A stretch of 9,374 nt of DNA from Deltaproteobacteria bacterium. Lineage in GTDB: Bacteria; Desulfobacterota; JADFXK01. The notes under the pieces were generated by a model, which was not told where the DNA came from, did no database searches, and saw only the letters and a program-made list of their open reading frames with translations. Of this stretch, positions 1-4,926 are shown in pieces (positions within the stretch are counted from its first letter, which is position 1; the number at the start of each line of letters is the position of its first letter). A program made the translations under genes and the position numbers. The stretch spans positions 1 through 9,374 of the forward strand of contig JADFYA010000116.1 of the NCBI GenBank assembly GCA_015233285.1. Direction: 5' to 3'.

Positions 1-1088
1 GAATGAAGGAGACAAATCATGAAACCACACAAGAAGCTCCTATGGCTGCCTGTTGTTGTCATAGGTATGATTACACTACTCGCCGTCGCCGGCTTGGATA
101 AGGCGTTCGCTGACAGTAGCCTCCCTCCGGGTGGGATTACCCTGTTCACCCCGGCCGGCAATTCAGGCTGAATGCGCTTGATCTGCTTCTTCACCGTATC
201 CACCACCTGGACCGTATTGGCCCCGGATTGTTTTAGGATATCCAGGCCGATGGCTGGAATGCCGTTGACCAATGCCAGAGACCGTTGCTCCTCGCTGCCG
301 TCTCGGACTTCCGCCACATCAGCCAGCATAATCGGCCGATCCCCGCGGTGGGCAATGACCATCTGGTTGAACTGGTCCACATTCTGAGGTTTGCCCGACA
401 CCCGGATGGAGTATTCGCCGGCCCCGTGAGTTAACCGGCCCAGGGGAGTATTCACATTCTCGGACTGGATCCCGGAAATGATCTCATCGACACCCAATTT
501 CAGAGAGTCCAACCGGGCCGGGTCCAGGTTAATGTTTACTTCCCGCTTTTGTTTCCCCACCAGGTCGACCTTGCCCACGCCGGAGATGTTTTCTAAGCGG
601 CGTTTGACCTTTTTCTCCACCAGAGTGGTCAGGTCACGGGCGGTCATGGAGTCGGACCGGACGGCCAGGGAGACGATGGGCATGGCCGAGAAATCCAGTT
701 TCTGGATAATGGGCTCTTCAATCCCCTGGGGCAGGTCGCCCCGGATGCCGTTGATCTTGGCCCTGGCTTCTTGCGATCCTTCGTTGACTTTGTATTCTAA
801 GTGAAACTGGACGACAACATTGGACACCCCTTCCCTGGAGGAGGAGATGACATGCTTGACCCCGGCGATGGGATTGACCGCTTCTTCAATCCGGCGGCTG
901 ACCTCCCGTTCCACCGTTTCCGGAGAAGCGCCGGGATACTTGGTGATAATGGAGATGACCGGGATTTCCACATCCGGGAACATGTCGATGGCCAGACGCC
1001 GATAGGAGAATATGCCCAGGGTGACCAGGGCCAACATCATGACTGCGGCAAAAACCGGCCTTTTGATAGATAAGTTGGAGAGAACCAT
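1..1088 (-). CDS. RND-family efflux permease (AcrB/HAE1 type), N-terminal part only
   Basis: The inner-membrane pump of a tripartite efflux system uses the proton gradient to extrude drugs or other compounds. The frame starts at ATG 1088, four bases after the adaptor stop codon, with AAGGGCG at the end of the adaptor gene as a plausible RBS. The product begins MVLSNLSIKRPVFAAVM, with a first membrane helix at about residues 12-30. FPDVEIP follows near 37-43 and YPGASPETVE near 51-60, both typical of the family. The porter (pore) domain is recognisable up to IQPELPAG near residue 313. RND pumps usually have 1000 or more residues, so most of the protein is missing. The frame stays open to the window edge, but from about position 150 down it is antisense to a protease leader and encodes unrelated residues. 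The gene is therefore disrupted, or the contig is chimeric there. It is the last gene of the tetR-adaptor-permease operon. Confidence 0.88.
   Translation of the reverse strand, partial: MVLSNLSIKRPVFAAVMMLALVTLGIFSYRRLAIDMFPDVEIPVISIITKYPGASPETVEREVSRRIEEAVNPIAGVKHVISSSREGVSNVVVQFHLEYKVNEGSQEARAKINGIRGDLPQGIEEPIIQKLDFSAMPIVSLAVRSDSMTARDLTTLVEKKVKRRLENISGVGKVDLVGKQKREVNINLDPARLDSLKLGVDEIISGIQSENVNTPLGRLTHGAGEYSIRVSGKPQNVDQFNQMVIAHRGDRPIMLADVAEVRDGSEEQRSLALVNGIPAIGLDILKQSGANTVQVVDTVKKQIKRIQPELPAGVNRVIPPGGRLLSANALSKPATASSVIIPMTTTGSHRSFLCGFMICLLH
19..171 (+). pseudogene. 5' fragment of a reprolysin-like metalloprotease paralogue (signal peptide and start of propeptide)
   Basis: An ATG at 19 is preceded by AAGGAG at 6-11 and opens a 50-codon frame ending in TGA at 169-171. 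The product begins MKPHKKLLWLPVV, has a hydrophobic signal segment and reaches GGITLFTPAGNSG. It closely parallels the start of the intact protease at 4927 (MKTRRKLLWATLIV, later GAITLFTDIPAPRG). The RBS and its 7-nt spacing to the ATG are also matched. Similarity stops after ITLFT, near position 150, where the DNA becomes the antisense of an RND permease gene. The final residues are therefore read through the pump gene. No propeptide body, zinc motif or C-terminal repeats remain, so the fragment cannot be an active protease. The two copies differ at many positions, so this is an older paralogue and not a fresh duplicate. A chimeric assembly at the contig end is an alternative explanation. Confidence 0.7.
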
Positions 1089-1092
1089 AAGC

Positions 1093-2259
1093 TTATTCGC
1101 CCTTCACCGCGGCCTGCTTAATTCTGTCGCCGTCTTTAAGATTATATCCCCCCCGGGTAATGACTAACTCGCCGGGTTTGAGACCATCGGTAATCTCCAC
1201 CAGATCTCCCTGGACCAGCCCCGTGGTGACTCGGCGGCGGTCGGCCGTATCGGCCAGAGCTACCCACAACTGGGCTTTATCCGTGGCCAAATCCCAGAAA
1301 AAAAGGGTACTCTTGGGTAACAACAGGACATTCTGTTTAACCCCGGTCAAAATATGCCCTTTGACGAAGAGACCGCCTTTCAGGACTTCGGGGTCATTGG
1401 GGACCTCGGCTATGATCTTCAGGGACCGGTCGGTTTCGTCCACCATGGGGTTGATAAACATAACCTTGCCGGTGAACTTCCGGCCGGGAAAAGCATCTGA
1501 GGTGAAATCCAGGGGCTGGCCCACCTTGATCGCGCCCATTTTGCGGGAAGGGACGGTGAAGGTCAGGTCCAGTAGTTTATTGGAGACTATCTTAAACATG
1601 ACCTTGGGACTGCCCATCTCCCCAACTAAATCACCAACATTAACCCCACGAAAAGACACCACTCCGTCCATGGGGGCATAAATCACCGTCTTGGCGTTCC
1701 GGGCTATGGTCTGATTATATTCCTGCTGGGCATTATCCACCTGGGCTTTAACCGCGACCAATCGGGCCGAGGCGGCTTGCTTCTCGGTTATGGATTCGTC
1801 AAGACCCTGCTGGGTGGCTAATCCGGACTCTTTCAGCTTAAGGAGCCGATTATGTTCCCGGTCGGCCCGGCTGAGGGACACTTGAGCCTGGAGGACGTTG
1901 GCCCTGGCCACCTCCACCGCGGCCTTGGCTTTGTTGAGCGACGCCTGTGATTCCCGGTTGTCCAGGACAGCCAGTTTGTCCCCTTTTTTGACCTTGACCC
2001 ATTCGGTGACGTACACATCCTTGACCAGGCCGGCATATTCCGACTTGACGTCGGCTTGAAATTTGGGCGCCAGCGATCCCACCACCTCCACCGTCTCATT
2101 GAGGCTGGTTGGGACAACCTTGATCGCCTCTACAGCCACCGGAGGATGACCGGCCACTTTCGTGGTCGCCTCTCCATTCCCGCTGCATCCGGCTAAGACC
2201 AACATCAGGGCCGGGAACATTCCAAACCGCACCATCTTCCTCACTGTTGCCTGCCACAT
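1093..2259 (-). CDS. RND efflux periplasmic adaptor (membrane-fusion lipoprotein)
   Basis: This is the adaptor that links an RND pump to an outer-membrane channel in the HlyD/AcrA family. I chose the ATG at 2259 (388 aa) because AAGGAG lies 7 nt upstream. An in-frame ATG at 2289 would add ten residues but has no RBS. From the chosen start there is a lipoprotein signal peptide ending in LAGC, with Cys25 as the lipidation site. The first half of the lipoyl-like domain is at about 72-100 (EYAGLVKDVYV). A long alpha-helical hairpin rich in Ala, Gln and Lys covers about 105-185. The second lipoyl half is near 191-215 (VIYAPMDGVVSFRGV). Beta-barrel and membrane-proximal domains follow, ending in GELVITRGGYNLKDGDRI. 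Length and domain order are normal for the family. The gene sits between the repressor and the pump and is almost certainly co-transcribed with them. Confidence 0.93.
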   Translation of the reverse strand: MWQATVRKMVRFGMFPALMLVLAGCSGNGEATTKVAGHPPVAVEAIKVVPTSLNETVEVVGSLAPKFQADVKSEYAGLVKDVYVTEWVKVKKGDKLAVLDNRESQASLNKAKAAVEVARANVLQAQVSLSRADREHNRLLKLKESGLATQQGLDESITEKQAASARLVAVKAQVDNAQQEYNQTIARNAKTVIYAPMDGVVSFRGVNVGDLVGEMGSPKVMFKIVSNKLLDLTFTVPSRKMGAIKVGQPLDFTSDAFPGRKFTGKVMFINPMVDETDRSLKIIAEVPNDPEVLKGGLFVKGHILTGVKQNVLLLPKSTLFFWDLATDKAQLWVALADTADRRRVTTGLVQGDLVEITDGLKPGELVITRGGYNLKDGDRIKQAAVKGE

Positions 2260-2313
2260 GCCCTTACTCCTTAAAAAATCGCTAATCATGCTATCGCGGG
2301 GGTCGTTTCTTGG

Positions 2314-2937
2314 TTATGATTCGCCGTCATGATGTGCGGAAATGCCTTGAAAAATGAGACCAAGAATCCGAAGAAGGCCGTCCCGCCCAGGGGCGATGTC
2401 AGGATGACAAATCTGGGCTTCCCAGACCACATGCAATGCGCCCAAGATGGCCCAGGTCATGTCCAGGGGCACCCCCCCGCGTAGTTCCCCGGTCTTTATT
2501 CCCTCTGATATCAAATCCTGGATGGTTTCCATGAGGCGGTGATGAAAGGCATCGAAGTCAAAAAACGGGGCGCCCTGGGGCGGGCTATAGTACATGCGGT
2601 GCATCATCCGGGCTATATCCATGTCTTGGGCAAACATAGAGATCAGATTATCGGCTAAGTCCAAGAGTCGGTCGCGGACCGTCCCCTGCTTCCTGCGGCT
2701 GGTTTCCAATAGCTCCCGGAAACGGGCAAAAGTGGATCCCATCAGCTCCAGATAGATGCCTTCCTTGCTGCCGAAGTAATAATAGAGCGTCGGCTTGGTC
2801 ACGCCGGATTCAGCCACAATCTCCCGGACACTGGTGGCGGCGTATCCTTTTTGGGCAAACAGCCGGGTCGCCCCGATCAGAAGGCTCCGGCGGACCGCCT
2901 GATCCTGTACCCCGTTATTTTTGCCGGTCCTGGGCAT
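2314..2937 (-). CDS. TetR/AcrR-family transcriptional regulator of the efflux operon
   Basis: A 207-residue one-component repressor of usual length. The N-terminal DNA-binding domain covers about residues 17-64: a first helix around LLIGATRLFAQKGY, then TSVREIVAESGV and the recognition segment TKPTLYYYFGSKEG, which is the TetR_N signature. The rest is an all-helical ligand and dimerisation domain whose ligand cannot be read from sequence. The start ATG at 2937 follows AGGGAG at good spacing. It is the first gene of the - strand unit, and only about 54 nt separate it from the preferred adaptor start. It therefore probably controls its own operon by binding the palindrome at 3134-3155. That operator assignment is an inference from position and symmetry. 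Confidence 0.93.
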   Translation of the reverse strand: MPRTGKNNGVQDQAVRRSLLIGATRLFAQKGYAATSVREIVAESGVTKPTLYYYFGSKEGIYLELMGSTFARFRELLETSRRKQGTVRDRLLDLADNLISMFAQDMDIARMMHRMYYSPPQGAPFFDFDAFHHRLMETIQDLISEGIKTGELRGGVPLDMTWAILGALHVVWEAQICHPDIAPGRDGLLRILGLIFQGISAHHDGES

Positions 2938-2967
2938 TCTTAGCTCCCTACTGGCTGCTGGTTCCTC

Positions 2968-3072
2968 GTTGCTTGTTGCTCTTTCCTTGTTGCTGGTTGC
3001 TCTTTAGTTGTTCAAGCCAGATAGAAATCCACAACGAGCAACGTGCAACACGCAACACGCAACACGCAACAC
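2968..3072. repeat. Complementary arrays of 7-bp GTTGC / GCAAC units in the tetR leader
   Basis: On the + strand GTTGC occurs at 2968, 2975, 2989 and 2996, in a 7-bp phase with one degenerate unit between. After a spacer, GCAAC units follow in the same phase: GCAACGT at 3038, then four GCAACAC copies at 3045, 3052, 3059 and 3066. The two arrays are reverse complements in their cores. RNA transcribed leftward could fold into a long, slippable, imperfect hairpin. The array lies between the predicted operon promoter and the tetR start, so it would be in the 5' leader. Its function is unknown. It could be an mRNA stability or attenuation element, or simply a selfish intergenic repeat. Confidence 0.75.
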
Positions 3073-3096
3073 GTTCGATACATCGAGTCATTATGA

Positions 3097-3125
3097 ATCA
3101 TATTTAGGCGGCAATGGGAAGTCAA
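3097..3125 (-). promoter_or_regulatory. Sigma-70-type promoter of the tetR-adaptor-RND operon
   Basis: On the - strand, TTGACT (3125-3120) and TATGAT (3102-3097) are separated by exactly 17 bp. This is close to consensus at both hexamers. Transcription would start near 3090 and run through a leader of about 150 nt into tetR. Confidence 0.72.
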
Positions 3126-3133
3126 GGGAAAAA

Positions 3134-3155
3134 TTACTTACCGGTAGGTATGTAA
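3134..3155. promoter_or_regulatory. Probable TetR-family operator palindrome
   Basis: The half-sites TTACTTACC and GGTATGTAA flank a 4-bp centre and match as inverted repeats at eight of nine positions (TTACnTACC / GGTAnGTAA). The site lies 8 bp upstream of the -35 box of the operon promoter. Its size and symmetry suit a TetR-family dimer or pair of dimers. Binding by the neighbouring regulator is inferred. Confidence 0.65.
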
Positions 3156-3331
3156 GATAACGGAATGACCTCGCCCCAAAAATGCAGACGGACGCAAGCA
3201 GCCTGAGCTGACTCACATCCGACGTGCAGGAGGTTTATGGTTAGTGGGATACTACGAGGGGTTTAGCGATAATTTAACTTGATGATTCGGTGGCTCCTTG
3301 CTGAGCCGGGGGTAGTGACCAGCCGTCCAGG
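3156..3331. other. Intergenic stretch between the efflux promoter and the ZraP-like gene
   Basis: No convincing gene is present. A 9-codon frame with an AGGAGG just upstream (ATG near 3237) ends almost at once. A small hairpin, GGCTC-6 nt-GAGCC at 3292-3307, lies downstream of the ZraP-like gene. It could help terminate that transcript, but it has no T-run and is weak. Confidence 0.4.
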
Positions 3332-3781
3332 CTAATATCCGCCGCCGGGTCCACGGCCGCAGCAGCCGCCCCGTCCATTACCTGGAGTCCAGTTGGGATT
3401 TTTTTTTCTGGCTTCCATCATGTACTCAACCTTCTTGTCAGCCATTTGGGCCTTTAAACTATTTATCTCTTTTTGAACGGCTTTGACCTTAGCTTCGTCG
3501 ATTGGCTGGGCTGCCAGCAGATAGTTTAGTTCGGTATGCTTCCGATATAGGTCGGCCCGCAGTTTTTCGGTATCCTTGAGGAACTTTTCACCCAGGGCCG
3601 GATCGCCGAAGTTGCACCAACCGCCTCCGCCACCTCCGCCACCACCACCAGCGCAACACGCCCGACCAGACCCATACCCTGGGCCGGTGCCTGTGGTCGC
3701 ACCTTGTTCCGCCCAGACTGCGCCGGCGGCGATGATCAAACCCATAACTAAAACCAAAGCCAATATTGCTTTACGGTTCAT
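3332..3781 (-). CDS. ZraP/Spy/CpxP-like periplasmic metal-resistance protein, Gly-rich
   Basis: A 149-residue secreted protein. The ATG follows a strong AAAGGAGGAG site. A signal peptide covers about residues 1-24, with cleavage likely after AVWA. Next come a Gly-rich segment with a Cys pair at 42-43, ten consecutive glycines at 45-54, and Cys56. Residues about 66-125 form a charged helical hairpin of the ZraP/Spy type (EKLRADLYRKHTELNYLL, then IDEAKVKAVQKEINSLKA). In this family such hairpins form cradle-like oligomers that bind metal or act as ATP-independent periplasmic chaperones. The C-terminus is again Gly-rich with a second Cys pair (GRGGCCGRGPGGGY), which could bind metal. It lies downstream of a small secreted peptide gene and a sigma-54-like promoter. 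E. coli zraP is itself sigma-54 dependent. The exact ligand is not evident. Confidence 0.82.
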   Translation of the reverse strand: MNRKAILALVLVMGLIIAAGAVWAEQGATTGTGPGYGSGRACCAGGGGGGGGGGWCNFGDPALGEKFLKDTEKLRADLYRKHTELNYLLAAQPIDEAKVKAVQKEINSLKAQMADKKVEYMMEARKKNPNWTPGNGRGGCCGRGPGGGY

Positions 3782-3997
3782 GTTTACTCCTCCTTTTAAG
3801 GATACGTGATATGTTATATGGTTGTCGATTCAAGTTAAAAGAAATCAGGTGGATCGTTAGGGGCGTTCAGGGTAACCTCTGCGGGGGTTGGTCGAATCAA
3901 CTCGACCTGACTGCCCTGAAATAACACTGTTGTCGCCTCTATGGTGACCGGAGTCCCGCTATCCTCGGCCTGGGTCATATTCTGCACAATAATAGCC

Positions 3998-4168
3998 CTA
4001 ATTGCCGGAGATCTGCTGGTAACCGCCCGAGCCGATCCAAGCTCCCAGCTCTTCATCTTGGCCTCCTCCGTAGCAGAGACCAAACCCGCCGCCCCAGCCC
4101 CAGGCCATGGTGCCGGCCACCGTCAGGATCAATATAATGGTTGCGATCAAATAGATTTTTCGAATCAT
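3998..4168 (-). CDS. Small secreted Trp/Gly-rich peptide (56 aa)
   Basis: The ATG at 4168 is preceded by GGAGGT with 6-nt spacing. The product starts MIRKIYLIATII, a short basic start followed by a hydrophobic signal segment to about residue 22 (VAGTMA). A small mature region follows, WGWGGGFGLCYGGGQDE, and the frame ends with SGGYQQISGN and a TAG codon. Signal peptide, RBS and composition support a real gene, although it is short. I do not recognise a named family. It lies immediately downstream of the sigma-54-like element and upstream of the ZraP-like gene, on the same strand, so an envelope role under the same stress is likely. The frame resumes after the TAG for 12 codons (GYYCAEYDPGRG) to a second TAG. 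This could be a decayed longer form. Confidence 0.62.
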   Translation of the reverse strand: MIRKIYLIATIILILTVAGTMAWGWGGGFGLCYGGGQDEELGAWIGSGGYQQISGN

Positions 4169-4236
4169 GATCACACCTCCAAGATAACTTGGGTTAACAA
4201 TTTCTGCTTGACCTTGTTTTCTTGCTTTCTAAGCTT

Positions 4237-4253
4237 AGCAAAGTTAATGCCAA
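4237..4253 (-). promoter_or_regulatory. Sigma-54-type (-24/-12) promoter for the small peptide and ZraP-like gene
   Basis: On the - strand the element reads TTGGCATTAACTTTGCT. It matches the RpoN consensus TTGGCAcg-N4-TTGCT at the invariant GG and GC, with the correct 10-bp spacing between them. Transcription would start near 4226, about 58 nt ahead of the peptide start. Its -12 part overlaps the palindrome CTAAGCTTAG (4229-4238). An NtrC-type activator would be required. None is encoded in this window. Confidence 0.6.
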
Positions 4254-4277
4254 ATAGGTAACAAGGAGGTGAACATT

Positions 4278-4373
4278 ATGGTAACTAATTCTATTTACAT
4301 GACAACTTATAAAAGAGAGATCTCGTCATCAAGAGCCGGTCGGATCCAAACCCGGCCCAAGCTGGATAATTAA
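4278..4373 (+). CDS. Possible divergent 31-aa ORF with strong ribosome binding site
   Basis: AAGGAGG stands 8 nt before the ATG at 4278. The frame encodes 31 residues (MVTNSIYMTTYKREISS...KLDN) and ends at TAA 4371-4373. It has no signal peptide or known motif. It diverges from the sigma-54-like promoter, and no clear promoter of its own is visible. The strong RBS is the main support. It may be the remnant of a longer gene or a chance frame. Confidence 0.3.
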   Translation: MVTNSIYMTTYKREISSSRAGRIQTRPKLDN

Positions 4374-4377
4374 TATG

Positions 4378-4390
4378 CACCTTGAAGGTG
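4378..4390. promoter_or_regulatory. Perfect 6-bp palindrome CACCTT-G-AAGGTG
   Basis: A 13-bp element with perfect arms around a single G. It is centred about 158 bp upstream of the predicted sigma-54 transcription start, a distance used by enhancer-binding activators. A regulator-binding role is inference only. Confidence 0.3.
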
Positions 4391-4417
4391 ACTGTATAAA
4401 TAATATCCAGTTGAGGT

Positions 4418-4446
4418 GTACCGGGTTGTGGATCACAGGTACCGGG
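4418..4446. repeat. Direct repeat GTACCGGG, two copies 21 bp apart
   Basis: GTACCGGG occurs at 4418-4425 and again at 4439-4446. The 21-bp offset is two turns of B-DNA, so both copies lie on one face. The pair is bracketed by GGTG (4415) and CACC (4447). It may be a tandem binding site. No regulator can be named. Confidence 0.35.
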
Positions 4447-4648
4447 CACCTAATTCTGAGTTCAGGCGATGCTATCCAGAAAATAATTATAGGGCTGATC
4501 ATTTGACCGGGACTCCATCCACGTACGCACCCGCATCTTTATTCCAACTCCCTGGCCGAAGCATTCTTTTGAATCGGCCTAACATACCGGTTAATGTGCA
4601 GTTACTATTTAAGAAAGAGGACGATTGCAAAAAAAGGAAAAATAATAT

Positions 4649-4676
4649 TTGCTTTCATCGCCTTAGATCTTATAAT
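4649..4676 (+). promoter_or_regulatory. Sigma-70-type promoter upstream of the metalloprotease
   Basis: TTGCTT at 4649-4654 and a perfect TATAAT at 4671-4676 are separated by 16 bp. Transcription would start near 4683 and give a leader of about 240 nt before the protease ATG. Confidence 0.55.
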
Positions 4677-4709
4677 ATAGATGTATACAATATTATATGA
4701 GGTGCCGGC

Positions 4710-4784
4710 GTGAGTTCCCAGGCGGAGATATTGACTGGTGAGTCCCAGTGGCGGTTCGTGGATTGGGAAAGACAAAAAAATTAA
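4710..4784 (+). CDS. Possible 24-codon leader ORF ahead of the metalloprotease
   Basis: A GTG at 4710 follows GAGGTG with 5-nt spacing and encodes 24 residues (VSSQAEILTGESQWRF...ERQKN), ending at TAA 4782-4784. It falls in the predicted leader of the protease mRNA. It could be a leader peptide or a small protein, but short frames with a GTG start are often chance. Confidence 0.25.
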   Translation: MSSQAEILTGESQWRFVDWERQKN

Positions 4785-4926
4785 GATTTGTATAACCTAT
4801 GGGCTTTTTATGACACAGTCAGTTTTCCTGATAAGTTGGTATTAGTCAATAGTTATAGGCAGCCGAGAATAATTCGCATCCACAGTAACCAAACACGAAG
4901 TCAAATTGAGATGAAGGAGAACCAGC

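Larger units (their letters stand above)
4374..4926. other. 553-bp AT-rich intergenic region upstream of the metalloprotease
   Basis: No protein-coding gene of normal quality is present. The longest open frame (4416-4700) has no RBS, no domain and an irregular composition. The region contains the short palindrome and direct repeat listed separately, an A/T-rich stretch at about 4625-4700, a + strand promoter, and a leader with a 24-codon ORF. I saw no tRNA, and no riboswitch consensus that I could recognise by eye. Confidence 0.6.

Noticed and set aside
172..1073. + strand frames across the RND gene
   Set aside because: They are antisense shadows. The - strand gives a continuous, clear RND permease sequence.
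3180..3235. Segment GGACGCAAGCAGCCTGAGC resembling part of a c-di-GMP (GEMM) riboswitch
   Set aside because: The other conserved GEMM elements are absent, and no gene follows on the + strand.
3237..3266. AGGAGG followed by an ATG and nine codons
   Set aside because: The frame ends at once and nothing continues it, so there is no support for a gene.
3835..4083. 82-codon - strand frame overlapping the small secreted peptide gene
   Set aside because: It has no RBS or signal peptide and reads the peptide gene in another frame. The 56-aa frame has RBS, signal segment and promoter support.
4416..4700. 94-codon + strand frame in the intergenic region
   Set aside because: No RBS, no recognisable domain and a composition unlike the real genes here. 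It runs across promoter-like AT-rich DNA.
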